Shown piece by piece: positions 8,452 through 14,644 of a DNA stretch of 64,000 nt. The notes beneath the pieces were generated by a model, which ran no database searches, was not told where the DNA came from, and saw only the letters and a list, made by a program, of their open reading frames with translations. The position numbers and the translations under genes were made by a program. The stretch's first letter is position 1; each line of letters opens with the position of its first letter. Origin of the DNA: Cytobacillus oceanisediminis 2691 (GTDB lineage Bacteria; Bacillota; Bacilli; Bacillales; Cytobacillaceae); NCBI RefSeq assembly GCF_007678455.1, contig NZ_VEEP01000010.1, positions 84,768-148,767 of the forward strand, given 5' to 3'.

Positions 8452-8475
8452 AATTATCTTGAATTCGAGATAATT
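8452..8475. promoter_or_regulatory. MhqR-like operator 2
   Basis: A near-perfect 24-bp inverted repeat (arms AATTATCTTGAA and TTCGAGATAATT, one mismatched pair) lies 73 bp upstream of the first site. A pair of sites suggests looping or cooperative binding by an MhqR-type MarR regulator encoded outside the window. Confidence 0.7.
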
Positions 8476-8517
8476 TTATCACGCAACAGCACAAAGTGCA
8501 AGAAAGAAGTCTCCAAC

Positions 8518-8545
8518 AAAAAAGCCTTTGGGGTATCCCAAAGAC
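8518..8545 (-). terminator. Terminator after the YjdJ-like acetyltransferase gene
   Basis: GTCTTTGGG and CCCCAAAGGC pair on the minus strand and lead into TTTTTT; it begins at the stop codon. Confidence 0.85.
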
Positions 8546-8827
8546 TCAACCCTTTAATACCCCGCTGTATTCAGGCTTCCTCTCAAGCTCTTTTTTTGCA
8601 TAAGAACAAACAGGATCAATCTTCAAGCCCTCATTCTTCGCTTTTTCAGCAACATGGCGGACCAGCTCCTCCGCTATGCCTTTACCTCGGTAATCTGGAT
8701 CCACACCAGTGTGATTGACCACGAGAAAATCATCGCCATCCCTCGTAAACGTCACTTCCCCAACCTCGAGTCCATCTGCATCCTTCGCAACAAAACGGCC
8801 ATCTTCTTCAGAAAATTCAAATGCCAT
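8546..8827 (-). CDS. Small GNAT-fold N-acetyltransferase, YjdJ/COG2388 type
   Basis: The 93-residue protein matches the short single-domain acetyltransferases of COG2388. It has a beta sheet ending in VNHTGVDPDYRGKGIAEELV, which holds the acetyl-CoA pyrophosphate loop (RGKGIA), and the later KIDPVCSYAKKE containing the family's conserved Cys and Tyr. Substrate unknown; human homologues bind CoA with low activity. It is a single-gene unit with its own terminator. Confidence 0.88.
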   Translation of the reverse strand: MAFEFSEEDGRFVAKDADGLEVGEVTFTRDGDDFLVVNHTGVDPDYRGKGIAEELVRHVAEKAKNEGLKIDPVCSYAKKELERKPEYSGVLKG

Positions 8828-8933
8828 CCTTACACCTCCGCAGTTTCATTCAAGATACCTAATTATACCCTTATAACCCTCAATCATGCATATATCAAGC
8901 CCCAAATCGGTAATCTAAGAAAAAACAGAACGG

Positions 8934-9560
8934 ATGATACAAGTGGAAAAAGTGAGGATAAGTGAGTTTGACAAGATCGTCGAGCTGGGGAAACAAGGTC
9001 AAAAGGCCTTGAACCAATATTGGCTCGATTACACCCTTTATGCTTCAGTTGAATATTGGCTGATGGTTCTATTCCTTATCGGCCCGCTTATCTTATTGTT
9101 TTTTAAAATCGACCGGACAAAGATCTTCAGAATCGCTTTCTATGGTTACAGTGTCCATGTTTTCTTCGGATATGAAGATCTTTTTGGAAGGAATATGGGC
9201 TTCTGGAATTATCCCTTTCCAGTTCTCCCGGTTTTACCAGGAATCTCGCTCGACTCAAGTCTGATCCCTGTAACTTTTATGCTCGTGTATCAATGGTCTA
9301 TTAACCACAAAAAGAACTATTATCTTTATGCAATCCTGACTGCAGTCATCCTCTCATTTGCATTCAAACCAATGTTGGTCGGTTTGGGGCTGTTTAAAAT
9401 GTATGGAAACCTCCACTATGTCCACTTATTTTTGAGTTATTTATCTGTGCTCATTTTAGCGAAATTATTGACAAATTTTTTTGTATGGATGAAGTCACGG
9501 CCAAAAAGAGGTCACGACCTGAGCACCTCAAAAACCGAAAGAAGGCCCGATTCTACATAA
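8934..9560 (+). CDS. CBO0543-like multi-pass membrane protein
   Basis: The 208-residue protein has about five hydrophobic helices (first near residues 43-58) and the aromatic motifs EDLFGRNMGFWNYPF and YGNLHYVHLFLSYL seen in CBO0543-type proteins of Firmicutes, whose function is unknown. The start is uncertain: the ATG at 8934 has no strong Shine-Dalgarno sequence, and later GTG codons are possible. It converges with a paralogue at 9573-10103, and the two stop codons lie in one shared terminator hairpin. Confidence 0.75.
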   Translation: MIQVEKVRISEFDKIVELGKQGQKALNQYWLDYTLYASVEYWLMVLFLIGPLILLFFKIDRTKIFRIAFYGYSVHVFFGYEDLFGRNMGFWNYPFPVLPVLPGISLDSSLIPVTFMLVYQWSINHKKNYYLYAILTAVILSFAFKPMLVGLGLFKMYGNLHYVHLFLSYLSVLILAKLLTNFFVWMKSRPKRGHDLSTSKTERRPDST

Positions 9561-9574
9561 GGATTCGGGCCTTC
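9541..9574. terminator. Shared bidirectional terminator of two convergent paralogues
   Basis: GAAGGCCCGA and TTCGGGCCTTC form the stem. The plus-strand stop (9558-9560) is in the loop, and the minus-strand stop (from 9573) is at the foot. Confidence 0.75.
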
Positions 9575-10103
9575 ACCGAAAGACACTTCCCGGCACATCA
9601 AACTGATTCCATAAAAACAATATAAACACCGCAGAGGCTATCCAGGCAAACAATGGATTGTGAAAATGAAGCTTTAAAATAAGGAACATGACCGAATTGA
9701 ATAACGCAGACCACCACAAGTTCCAGCCATTGAAGTATTTTATCAGCTGAAAATTAATGTCTACCAGCTCATTCACAAAATAGACAACCACCCATGCAAG
9801 ATAATAAAGGATTTTTTTTATGATCCCATGCCTCGGAAAATGCGCCAAATAAGCCAGGCATGTGGCCGGATACTTGATCGCCATGATGGAAAAAGAAATA
9901 TGGGTATTCGTGATTCCAGCACCTTCATCCCCGGGTGAAGGATTATACTTCCACATTGGATAATGATCGGATAATAAGTACATGTAGAGAAAGTCGCCCA
10001 GAATAAAAAAGAGAACGGTTGGATAGTACTTTCTCCAGTTCTTCCAGTCTCCCCATTTCATTAATATGCCTGCCCAAACCAGCCCATAAATTGTATTTAC
10101 CAT
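9573..10103 (-). CDS. CBO0543-like multi-pass membrane protein (second copy)
   Basis: The 176-residue protein has four to five membrane segments with the same layout as its convergent neighbour: GDFLYMYLLSDHYPMWKYNP corresponds to the neighbour's aromatic loop, and GIIKKILYYLAWVVVYFVNE to its later helices. RBS AGAGGAG precedes the ATG at 10103. Nothing shows a catalytic function. The head-to-head placement of two divergent paralogues suggests an old duplication. Confidence 0.75.
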   Translation of the reverse strand: MVNTIYGLVWAGILMKWGDWKNWRKYYPTVLFFILGDFLYMYLLSDHYPMWKYNPSPGDEGAGITNTHISFSIMAIKYPATCLAYLAHFPRHGIIKKILYYLAWVVVYFVNELVDINFQLIKYFNGWNLWWSALFNSVMFLILKLHFHNPLFAWIASAVFILFLWNQFDVPGSVFR

Positions 10104-10341
10104 AAATTCTCCTCTTTTTTACAAATAAAGGAAATCGAACTTAGTATAACCAAGAAGCCCTATTGACAATCATCGAATAACGTAAAAGTAGACAAGATAC
10201 AAAATAGCTGTGAGCTTGAGGAAAGAGGTTCCCTACTTTCTGCCATCGAACGGCTGCCCAATAACACCAAAAAGCGCCATAAACCCATGGCGGCATTGGA
10301 AGGCAAATAACAGTGGATCTCACTGTAATTTTTTTCCCATT

Positions 10342-10375
10342 AAAAAAGAAGAACAGGGACGTCCCCATTCTTCTT
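10342..10375 (-). terminator. Terminator after pstS
   Basis: GAAGAATGGGGAC and GTCCCTGTTCTTC pair on the minus strand, followed by TTTTTT. The stem sequence resembles the terminator at 18505-18543. Confidence 0.85.
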
Positions 10376-10383
10376 TCACTTCC

Positions 10384-11355
10384 TTATTTCAGTTCTTCAA
10401 GTTCAGTTAATGTTCCCTGGATGTCTTCATCTGTCAATGGTGCGAAACCAGTTTCCGATGCGACTTCCTGTGCATTTTTCATAGTGTAGATTGCGTAGTC
10501 AAGTACTTGGGCCTTCTCTTTAGCCATGTTTACATTCAAGTATGTGAACACTGGGCGTGTGAATGGTCCGTATTCGCCATCTTCCTTGATCGTTGAAAGA
10601 GATGGTTCAACAGGTCCGTTGCCGAAATCGACGTTCACTGCTGCCAATTTATCTTTGTTGTTCGCATAATATCCGTAGCCGAAGAATCCAATGCCGTTCT
10701 TATCCTTGGAAACAAGATCAACCAGTGTTGAATAATCCTGTTGCAGGTTGATGCCTTCAACCAGGTCTTTTTCTTCTAAAATATTTTCAAACATGAATTC
10801 GTATGTGCCATGGTTTTCATTCGGGCCATATGTGTTGATGGCTTCATCCGGGAAATCAGGGCGTACATCAGACCATTTCTTCTTGCCGCCTTCAGCAAGG
10901 AAGATGTCGATGACTTCTTCTTTCGTCAATTCCTTCGCCCATTCATTGTCCTTATTGATGACAATCGTCAAACCATCCAAAGCGACCTTCATTTCTTTTA
11001 CATCGATGCCAAGCTCTTCAGCTTTTGCCTTTTCTTCGTCTTTGATCTGGCGAGATGCATCGTTATAGTCTGTTCCATTTTCAACAAGGAATTTCTTGAA
11101 ACCAGCCGAAGTCCCTGAGCGGCTTACTTCCACAGAAACATCTTCCTGCTTGCCCATGTAGTTTTCAGCCATTTTAGCCATGAATGGATAAACCGTACCA
11201 GAACCATCAATCACTACGCTGCCTTCAAGTTGAGTTTCATTTCCATTAGATCCATTCTTTGCTTCAGCGTTGCTTTCACCATCCGAACAAGCTGTTCCGA
11301 AAGCCATTACTCCAGCAAGCATTGTAAACATCGCTAACTTTTTAAAACCCTTCAT
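10384..11355 (-). CDS. pstS: Phosphate-binding lipoprotein, PstS family
   Basis: The 323-residue precursor has an N-terminal signal (MKGFKKLAMFTMLAGVMAFG), a lipobox ending at Cys23 and a Ser/Asn/Glu-rich linker. The phosphate-binding type II periplasmic fold follows: DGSGTVYPF, SRSGTSAGFKKF, a SRQI segment and YGPNENHGTYEFMFE supply phosphate-contacting Ser, Thr, Arg and Asp. It captures inorganic phosphate for the Pst ABC transporter, but no pstC, pstA or pstB is adjacent, so it is either a spare receptor or feeds a transporter encoded elsewhere. A Pho box (11424-11461) lies upstream. Confidence 0.92.
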   Translation of the reverse strand: MKGFKKLAMFTMLAGVMAFGTACSDGESNAEAKNGSNGNETQLEGSVVIDGSGTVYPFMAKMAENYMGKQEDVSVEVSRSGTSAGFKKFLVENGTDYNDASRQIKDEEKAKAEELGIDVKEMKVALDGLTIVINKDNEWAKELTKEEVIDIFLAEGGKKKWSDVRPDFPDEAINTYGPNENHGTYEFMFENILEEKDLVEGINLQQDYSTLVDLVSKDKNGIGFFGYGYYANNKDKLAAVNVDFGNGPVEPSLSTIKEDGEYGPFTRPVFTYLNVNMAKEKAQVLDYAIYTMKNAQEVASETGFAPLTDEDIQGTLTELEELK

Positions 11356-11423
11356 TCCATAATTCCCCCTAATATGATGTCCGTTGCTACAAATACAAGA
11401 TTACTAGAGAGTTATTAATGGGG

Positions 11424-11461
11424 TTTTAAGGAGTTGTAAATATATTGAAAAGGATTGTTAA
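11424..11461 (-). promoter_or_regulatory. Pho box (PhoP-binding repeats) upstream of pstS
   Basis: Read on the minus strand, TTAACA, TTTTCA, TTTACA and TTAAAA follow one another with 10, 11 and 11 bp steps. This fits the Bacillus PhoP consensus TT(A/T/C)ACA repeated about every 11 bp. The 5' end overlaps the stop codon of the upstream acetyltransferase gene. Induction by phosphate starvation is expected. Confidence 0.65.
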
Positions 11462-12342
11462 GAATTGTGAACCTCTTTGATCATCCATACCTGTTCTTCC
11501 CATTGTTTGAATCCAATAGCGGTTAATAACTCTAATAACTTAGCATCCTCTTCAGGCGTATTGACCGTCGTCCTTTGGAATGACCGGTCCAGCGGCGAGA
11601 AAGAGTGCTTCAACAGCGTTTTCATAACATCAACACGGTCTTCACGGTTTTCTGCCACTTCCAGCTGCAGCAGCCCGATGTTTGCAACTTCTCCCTCTTT
11701 ATAAAACTTTTTAAAAAGAGAGTAACCGGCAATCTCGTTCTGGTCATCACGAAGGATCATCGCACTGCCACCTTGAACATTGTCCTTGTGATTTTGCCAG
11801 GAGGTTTTATGACGGTAAAAATTCACCTGACTTAATTCTTGCGGTGCCACGTGCTCGACTTGATAGGTGGTTGCAGTATCAAAAGTACCTTCTGGAAATG
11901 GCTCATTGTACTGGAGGAATTTCAGCTTTTTCACCAGCTTAAAACCAAGAGATTGATATAGTTGAATGGCACCTTCATTTCTTGAGATCGCCTCGAGAGT
12001 CGCGTACTTCACCTGATTCTCACGGTAAATATCCAATGCCTCCTTCATCAACTGCTTTCCGATACCTTTTCCCCGCAGCTCCTTCGCGATCCCGGTCCCT
12101 CCATTCCAGGCAATCACTTCACCATTAATCTTCTTGATGCCGCTCAGCACAATCCCGGCAGGCCTGCCTTCATAGTAAGCAATCACCGAGTGCTCCGGAG
12201 AAATACCATCTAGCCCAAAACGGTTCGCGAATGTCTCGATCGTTTTCGACTGGTCGTAAAAATAACCCTCAAACCCTCGATTGTAGGCTTCTACCCCGTC
12301 TTTTAACGGACAATCACTCAGTCTTTTAATCTCAACTTTCAT
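11458..12342 (-). CDS. Two-domain GNAT N-acetyltransferase
   Basis: The 294-residue protein has a clear N-terminal GNAT domain: acetyl-CoA loop ELRGKGIGKQLMKEAL near residue 90, then ATLEAISRNEGAIQLYQSLGF. A second, more diverged half (about 160-290) ends VNTPEEDAKLLELLTAIGF, which mirrors the end of the first. This tandem-GNAT layout is common in Bacillus and acts on small amines or peptides; substrate unknown. The ATG at 12342 is preceded by an AAGAGGAG-type ribosome site. An inverted repeat at 12366-12393 lies in its promoter. Confidence 0.88.
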   Translation of the reverse strand: MKVEIKRLSDCPLKDGVEAYNRGFEGYFYDQSKTIETFANRFGLDGISPEHSVIAYYEGRPAGIVLSGIKKINGEVIAWNGGTGIAKELRGKGIGKQLMKEALDIYRENQVKYATLEAISRNEGAIQLYQSLGFKLVKKLKFLQYNEPFPEGTFDTATTYQVEHVAPQELSQVNFYRHKTSWQNHKDNVQGGSAMILRDDQNEIAGYSLFKKFYKEGEVANIGLLQLEVAENREDRVDVMKTLLKHSFSPLDRSFQRTTVNTPEEDAKLLELLTAIGFKQWEEQVWMIKEVHNS

Positions 12343-12365
12343 GAAGAATCTCCTCTTTTCTTTTT

Positions 12366-12393
12366 AAAATAAACCGACTGTTTAGTTTATTTT
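12366..12393. promoter_or_regulatory. Inverted repeat, possible operator for the GNAT gene
   Basis: AAAATAAAC, 10 bp, then GTTTATTTT: nine-base perfect arms, 24 bp upstream of the gene start. The inner AAAC/GTTT pair is typical of TetR-family sites. The regulator is not in the window next to it. Confidence 0.45.
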
Positions 12394-12464
12394 ATGCTCT
12401 GTTTTCATAAAATTGCAAAAATATTTTTTCGACAGTATCCAAACTTTTATGCTTTACAAAAAGG

Positions 12465-12581
12465 GATGTCTACATCCAGGGAGGAACATGGCTCTATTCA
12501 GCCGAAGGAAAACTCTTGTGGAAGCATATCGATGAATCACCAGAAGATCACGCAAAATCGATGAAGTTTTGGAGCAAATAA
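12465..12581 (+). pseudogene. Fragment of a peroxiredoxin-like protein (C-terminal end only)
   Basis: An open frame reads DVYIQGGTWLYSAEGKLLW and then KHIDESPEDHAKSMKFWSK before TAA. The pattern of a GGT strand, a hairpin (SAEGKLLW) and H-x-D-x-S-x-x-D-H looks like the end of an AhpC/TSA-fold protein. No matching start, Shine-Dalgarno sequence or upstream domain exists; the frame runs back into the promoter of the divergent GNAT gene. I read it as a decayed remnant. Family assignment is tentative. Confidence 0.4.
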
Positions 12582-12620
12582 AAAAACGCTGATCAGCCTG
12601 CTGCGATCAGCGTTTCTTCT
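12581..12620. terminator. Terminator between the remnant and the 35-residue gene
   Basis: AACGCTGATC and GATCAGCGTT pair around a 10-nt loop, with A- and T-rich flanks in both directions. It overlaps the stop of the minus-strand small gene. Confidence 0.8.
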
Positions 12621-12714
12621 CGTCTTTTTTATCAGATGCTTCTTCAAATAGTTGAGAAAGATAACCTTTAAGCTCAAAACCTTCTTCATTCATAAACTCA
12701 GTGATTTGTTTCAT
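12607..12714 (-). CDS. 35-residue charged small protein
   Basis: The protein starts MKQITEFMNEEGFELKGYLS and ends in a run of Asp, Lys and Glu. GGAGGT lies 8-9 nt before the ATG at 12714, and the frame closes in a terminator stem, which together make a convincing tiny gene. It looks like a short amphipathic helix with a polar tail. There are no membrane segments or cysteines, and I do not recognise a family. Confidence 0.65.
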   Translation of the reverse strand: MKQITEFMNEEGFELKGYLSQLFEEASDKKDEKKR

Positions 12715-12843
12715 TGTAATCTACCTCCGTTTTAATTTGTTGTTAGAAATAGTATTCCCACTCTAGCAAACTTTTAATCAGCCAAAGATTGGCAGTCTAT
12801 TATTTTAGACGGATAATAGTTAGAAAAGTTGCATAAAATTTAG

Positions 12844-12872
12844 AAAAAAGAGGGCTGAATCAAATGCCCTCT
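12844..12872 (-). terminator. Terminator after tspO
   Basis: GAGGGC and GCCCTC pair on the minus strand around a 10-nt loop, then TTTTTT. Confidence 0.85.
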
Positions 12873-13360
12873 CACTTATTTAACTTCCACATGCTGTAAT
12901 TGAGCTGAAGAGCGTACGACACCCAGGCAATATAAGGCAGCATCAACCTGCCTGCTATTTTATCCTTTTGATAGTATTGATAAGTTGTCAACGTAATCAT
13001 ACCGAGCAGCAATCCGATCTCCGCAAAAGCCGTCCCGCGCAGATTCCACTTAAAAAACAAGAAAGACCAGAGAAAGTTCAATCCGAGCTGGATATCATAA
13101 AGGGTTTCCGCCGCAGCCGTCGGTTCCTTTTTCATCGAAACCCGGTAATTAGCAAGTCCCATCGTAGCATACAGACCGGTCCACATAACCGGAAACACCC
13201 ACGAAGGAGGCGCATAATTAGGCTGCCTCAGCTTCCTGTATTTCTCTTTCGCATTCCGCGTCGCAAGCATCCCTGTTACCATGCCGCCAACCACCGGAAT
13301 CAATATCTCCTTCACCAATTTTCCCTTGTCGACTCTTCCATTCACCGATAACACACTCAT
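12872..13360 (-). CDS. tspO: TspO/MBR tryptophan-rich sensory protein
   Basis: The 162-residue membrane protein has the five-helix TspO pattern: PNYAPPSWVFPVMWTGLYATMG (helices 1-2 junction), QLGLNFLWSFLFF, then LTTYQYY and LMLPYIAWVSYALQLNYSMWKLN. The conserved Trp, Pro and aromatic residues of the porphyrin/sterol pocket are present. Bacterial TspO binds and degrades tetrapyrroles and modulates stress responses. The N-terminal 15 residues are unusually polar. The gene is alone, with array B immediately upstream and its own terminator downstream. Confidence 0.93.
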   Translation of the reverse strand: MSVLSVNGRVDKGKLVKEILIPVVGGMVTGMLATRNAKEKYRKLRQPNYAPPSWVFPVMWTGLYATMGLANYRVSMKKEPTAAAETLYDIQLGLNFLWSFLFFKWNLRGTAFAEIGLLLGMITLTTYQYYQKDKIAGRLMLPYIAWVSYALQLNYSMWKLNK

Positions 13361-13454
13361 CTTTGTTTCTCACCTTCCTTTTTCTTACTTTTACCTAATG
13401 CTAGAGAAAAAAACATTTGAATGTGCAAAAATAAATGGTGGTCTGATGACTATT

Positions 13455-14117
13455 TTGACAGTTTTTCTCCTTGAGACCTTGTCCCTGTCTTAATTACAGG
13501 CTTTTCTTGACAGCTTTTCTCCTTGTGACCTTATACCTGTCAAGATTCCGGGCTTTTCTTGACAGCTTTTCCCCTTGAGACCTTGTACCTGTCTTAATTA
13601 CAGGCTTATCTTGACAGCTTATCTCCTTGTGACCTTAAACCTGTCAGGATTCCGGGCTTTTCTTGACAACTTTTCTCCTTGAGACCTTGTCCCTGTCTTA
13701 ATTACAGGCTTATCTTGACAGCTTTTCTCCTTGAGACCTTGTACCTGTCTTAATTACAGGCTTATCTTGACAGCTTTTCTCCTTGTGACCTTAAACCTGT
13801 CAGGATTCCGGGCTTTCCTTGACAGCTTTTCTCCTTGAGGCCTTAAACCTGTCTTAATTACGGGATTTTCTTGACAGCTTTTCTCCTTGAGGCCTTATAC
13901 ATGTCAAGATTCCGGGCTTTTCTTGACAGCTTTTCCCCTTGAGGCCTTAAACCTGTCTTAATTACGGGCTTTTCTTGACAGCTTTTCTCCTTGAGGCCTT
14001 TAACCTGTCAAAATTGCAGGCCATTCTTGACAGCTTTTCTCCTTAAAATCTCAAACCTGTCATAATACCGCTTTTACCTTGACAGCTTTTCCTCCGATTA
14101 TCCTCAAACTTGTCCAA
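13455..14117. repeat. Tandem array B: twelve full and one partial unit of exactly 52 bp
   Basis: Each unit begins TTGACAG (13455, 13507, 13559, 13611, 13663, 13715, 13767, 13819, 13871, 13923, 13975, 14027, 14079) with no length change in thirteen steps. Two subtypes alternate for much of the array: one ends CCTGTCTTAATTACAGGC, the other CCTGTCAAGATTCCGGGC. The second type pairs CTGTCAAG with the next unit's CTTGACAG across a 13-bp loop; the first type makes its own CCTGT/ACAGG hairpin. It lies between the 47-residue gene and tspO, both leftward. No coding frame and no CRISPR-like spacers. Confidence 0.95.
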
Positions 14118-14130
14118 AGGCAATACTATA

Positions 14131-14158
14131 AAAAAACGCCAGCCAAATGGCTGACGCT
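14131..14158 (-). terminator. Terminator after the 47-residue gene
   Basis: AGCGTCAGCC and GGCTGGCGT pair on the minus strand, then TTTTTTT. Confidence 0.87.
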
Positions 14159-14171
14159 ATCTCCAATCTTC

Positions 14172-14315
14172 CTATTTCACAAACACATAAGGGTTGCCGC
14201 TGAGGGATTTTCTAATCTCTGGAGTAAGAGTGACGCTGGCTTCCTGCGGCTTTGCAGAACTAGTAACCTGTTTTTTTTCTCCGATCCCATCGTAGAACAT
14301 TGGCTCTGTAGGCAT
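14172..14315 (-). CDS. 47-residue protein of unknown function
   Basis: Start ATG at 14315 has AGGGGG 7 nt upstream, and a strong terminator follows the stop, so the gene is probably real. The product begins MPTEPMFYDGIGEKKQVTSS, is Ser/Pro/Lys-rich in the middle and ends LTPEIRKSLSGNPYVFVK. There is no signal peptide, membrane segment or cysteine. It could be a small spore or stress protein, but nothing in the sequence proves that, and I do not recognise the family. Confidence 0.6.
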   Translation of the reverse strand: MPTEPMFYDGIGEKKQVTSSAKPQEASVTLTPEIRKSLSGNPYVFVK

Positions 14316-14608
14316 TTCTTGTCCCCCTATAATCGTTTTGTTGACATGAGTACGATTAACCATGTGCCTCATGTTTGATGCCGTTTACTGCTTTTTGACA
14401 AGCTCCCGATACTAAGCCCCCAGTTTGCCGTCACCGTACAGCGGCTTGCTTTTCATAGTCTTTGATAACATTGCTGGGACAGCCGCCTGAAGCACAACCC
14501 CAATAGAACTTTGTGCCTATATACATTTTATAACATATATACCCGACTAATGTATAGAAAATTCTAACTATTAAGACTGCATTATTGTTCCTTCCCTCTA
14601 TATCACCT

Positions 14609-14637
14609 AAAAAAAAGAAGCATGAACACCATGCTTC
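14609..14637 (-). terminator. Terminator after the ABC-F gene
   Basis: GAAGCATG and CATGCTTC pair around a short loop on the minus strand and lead into eight T. Confidence 0.9.
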
Positions 14638-14644
14638 CTCTCGA

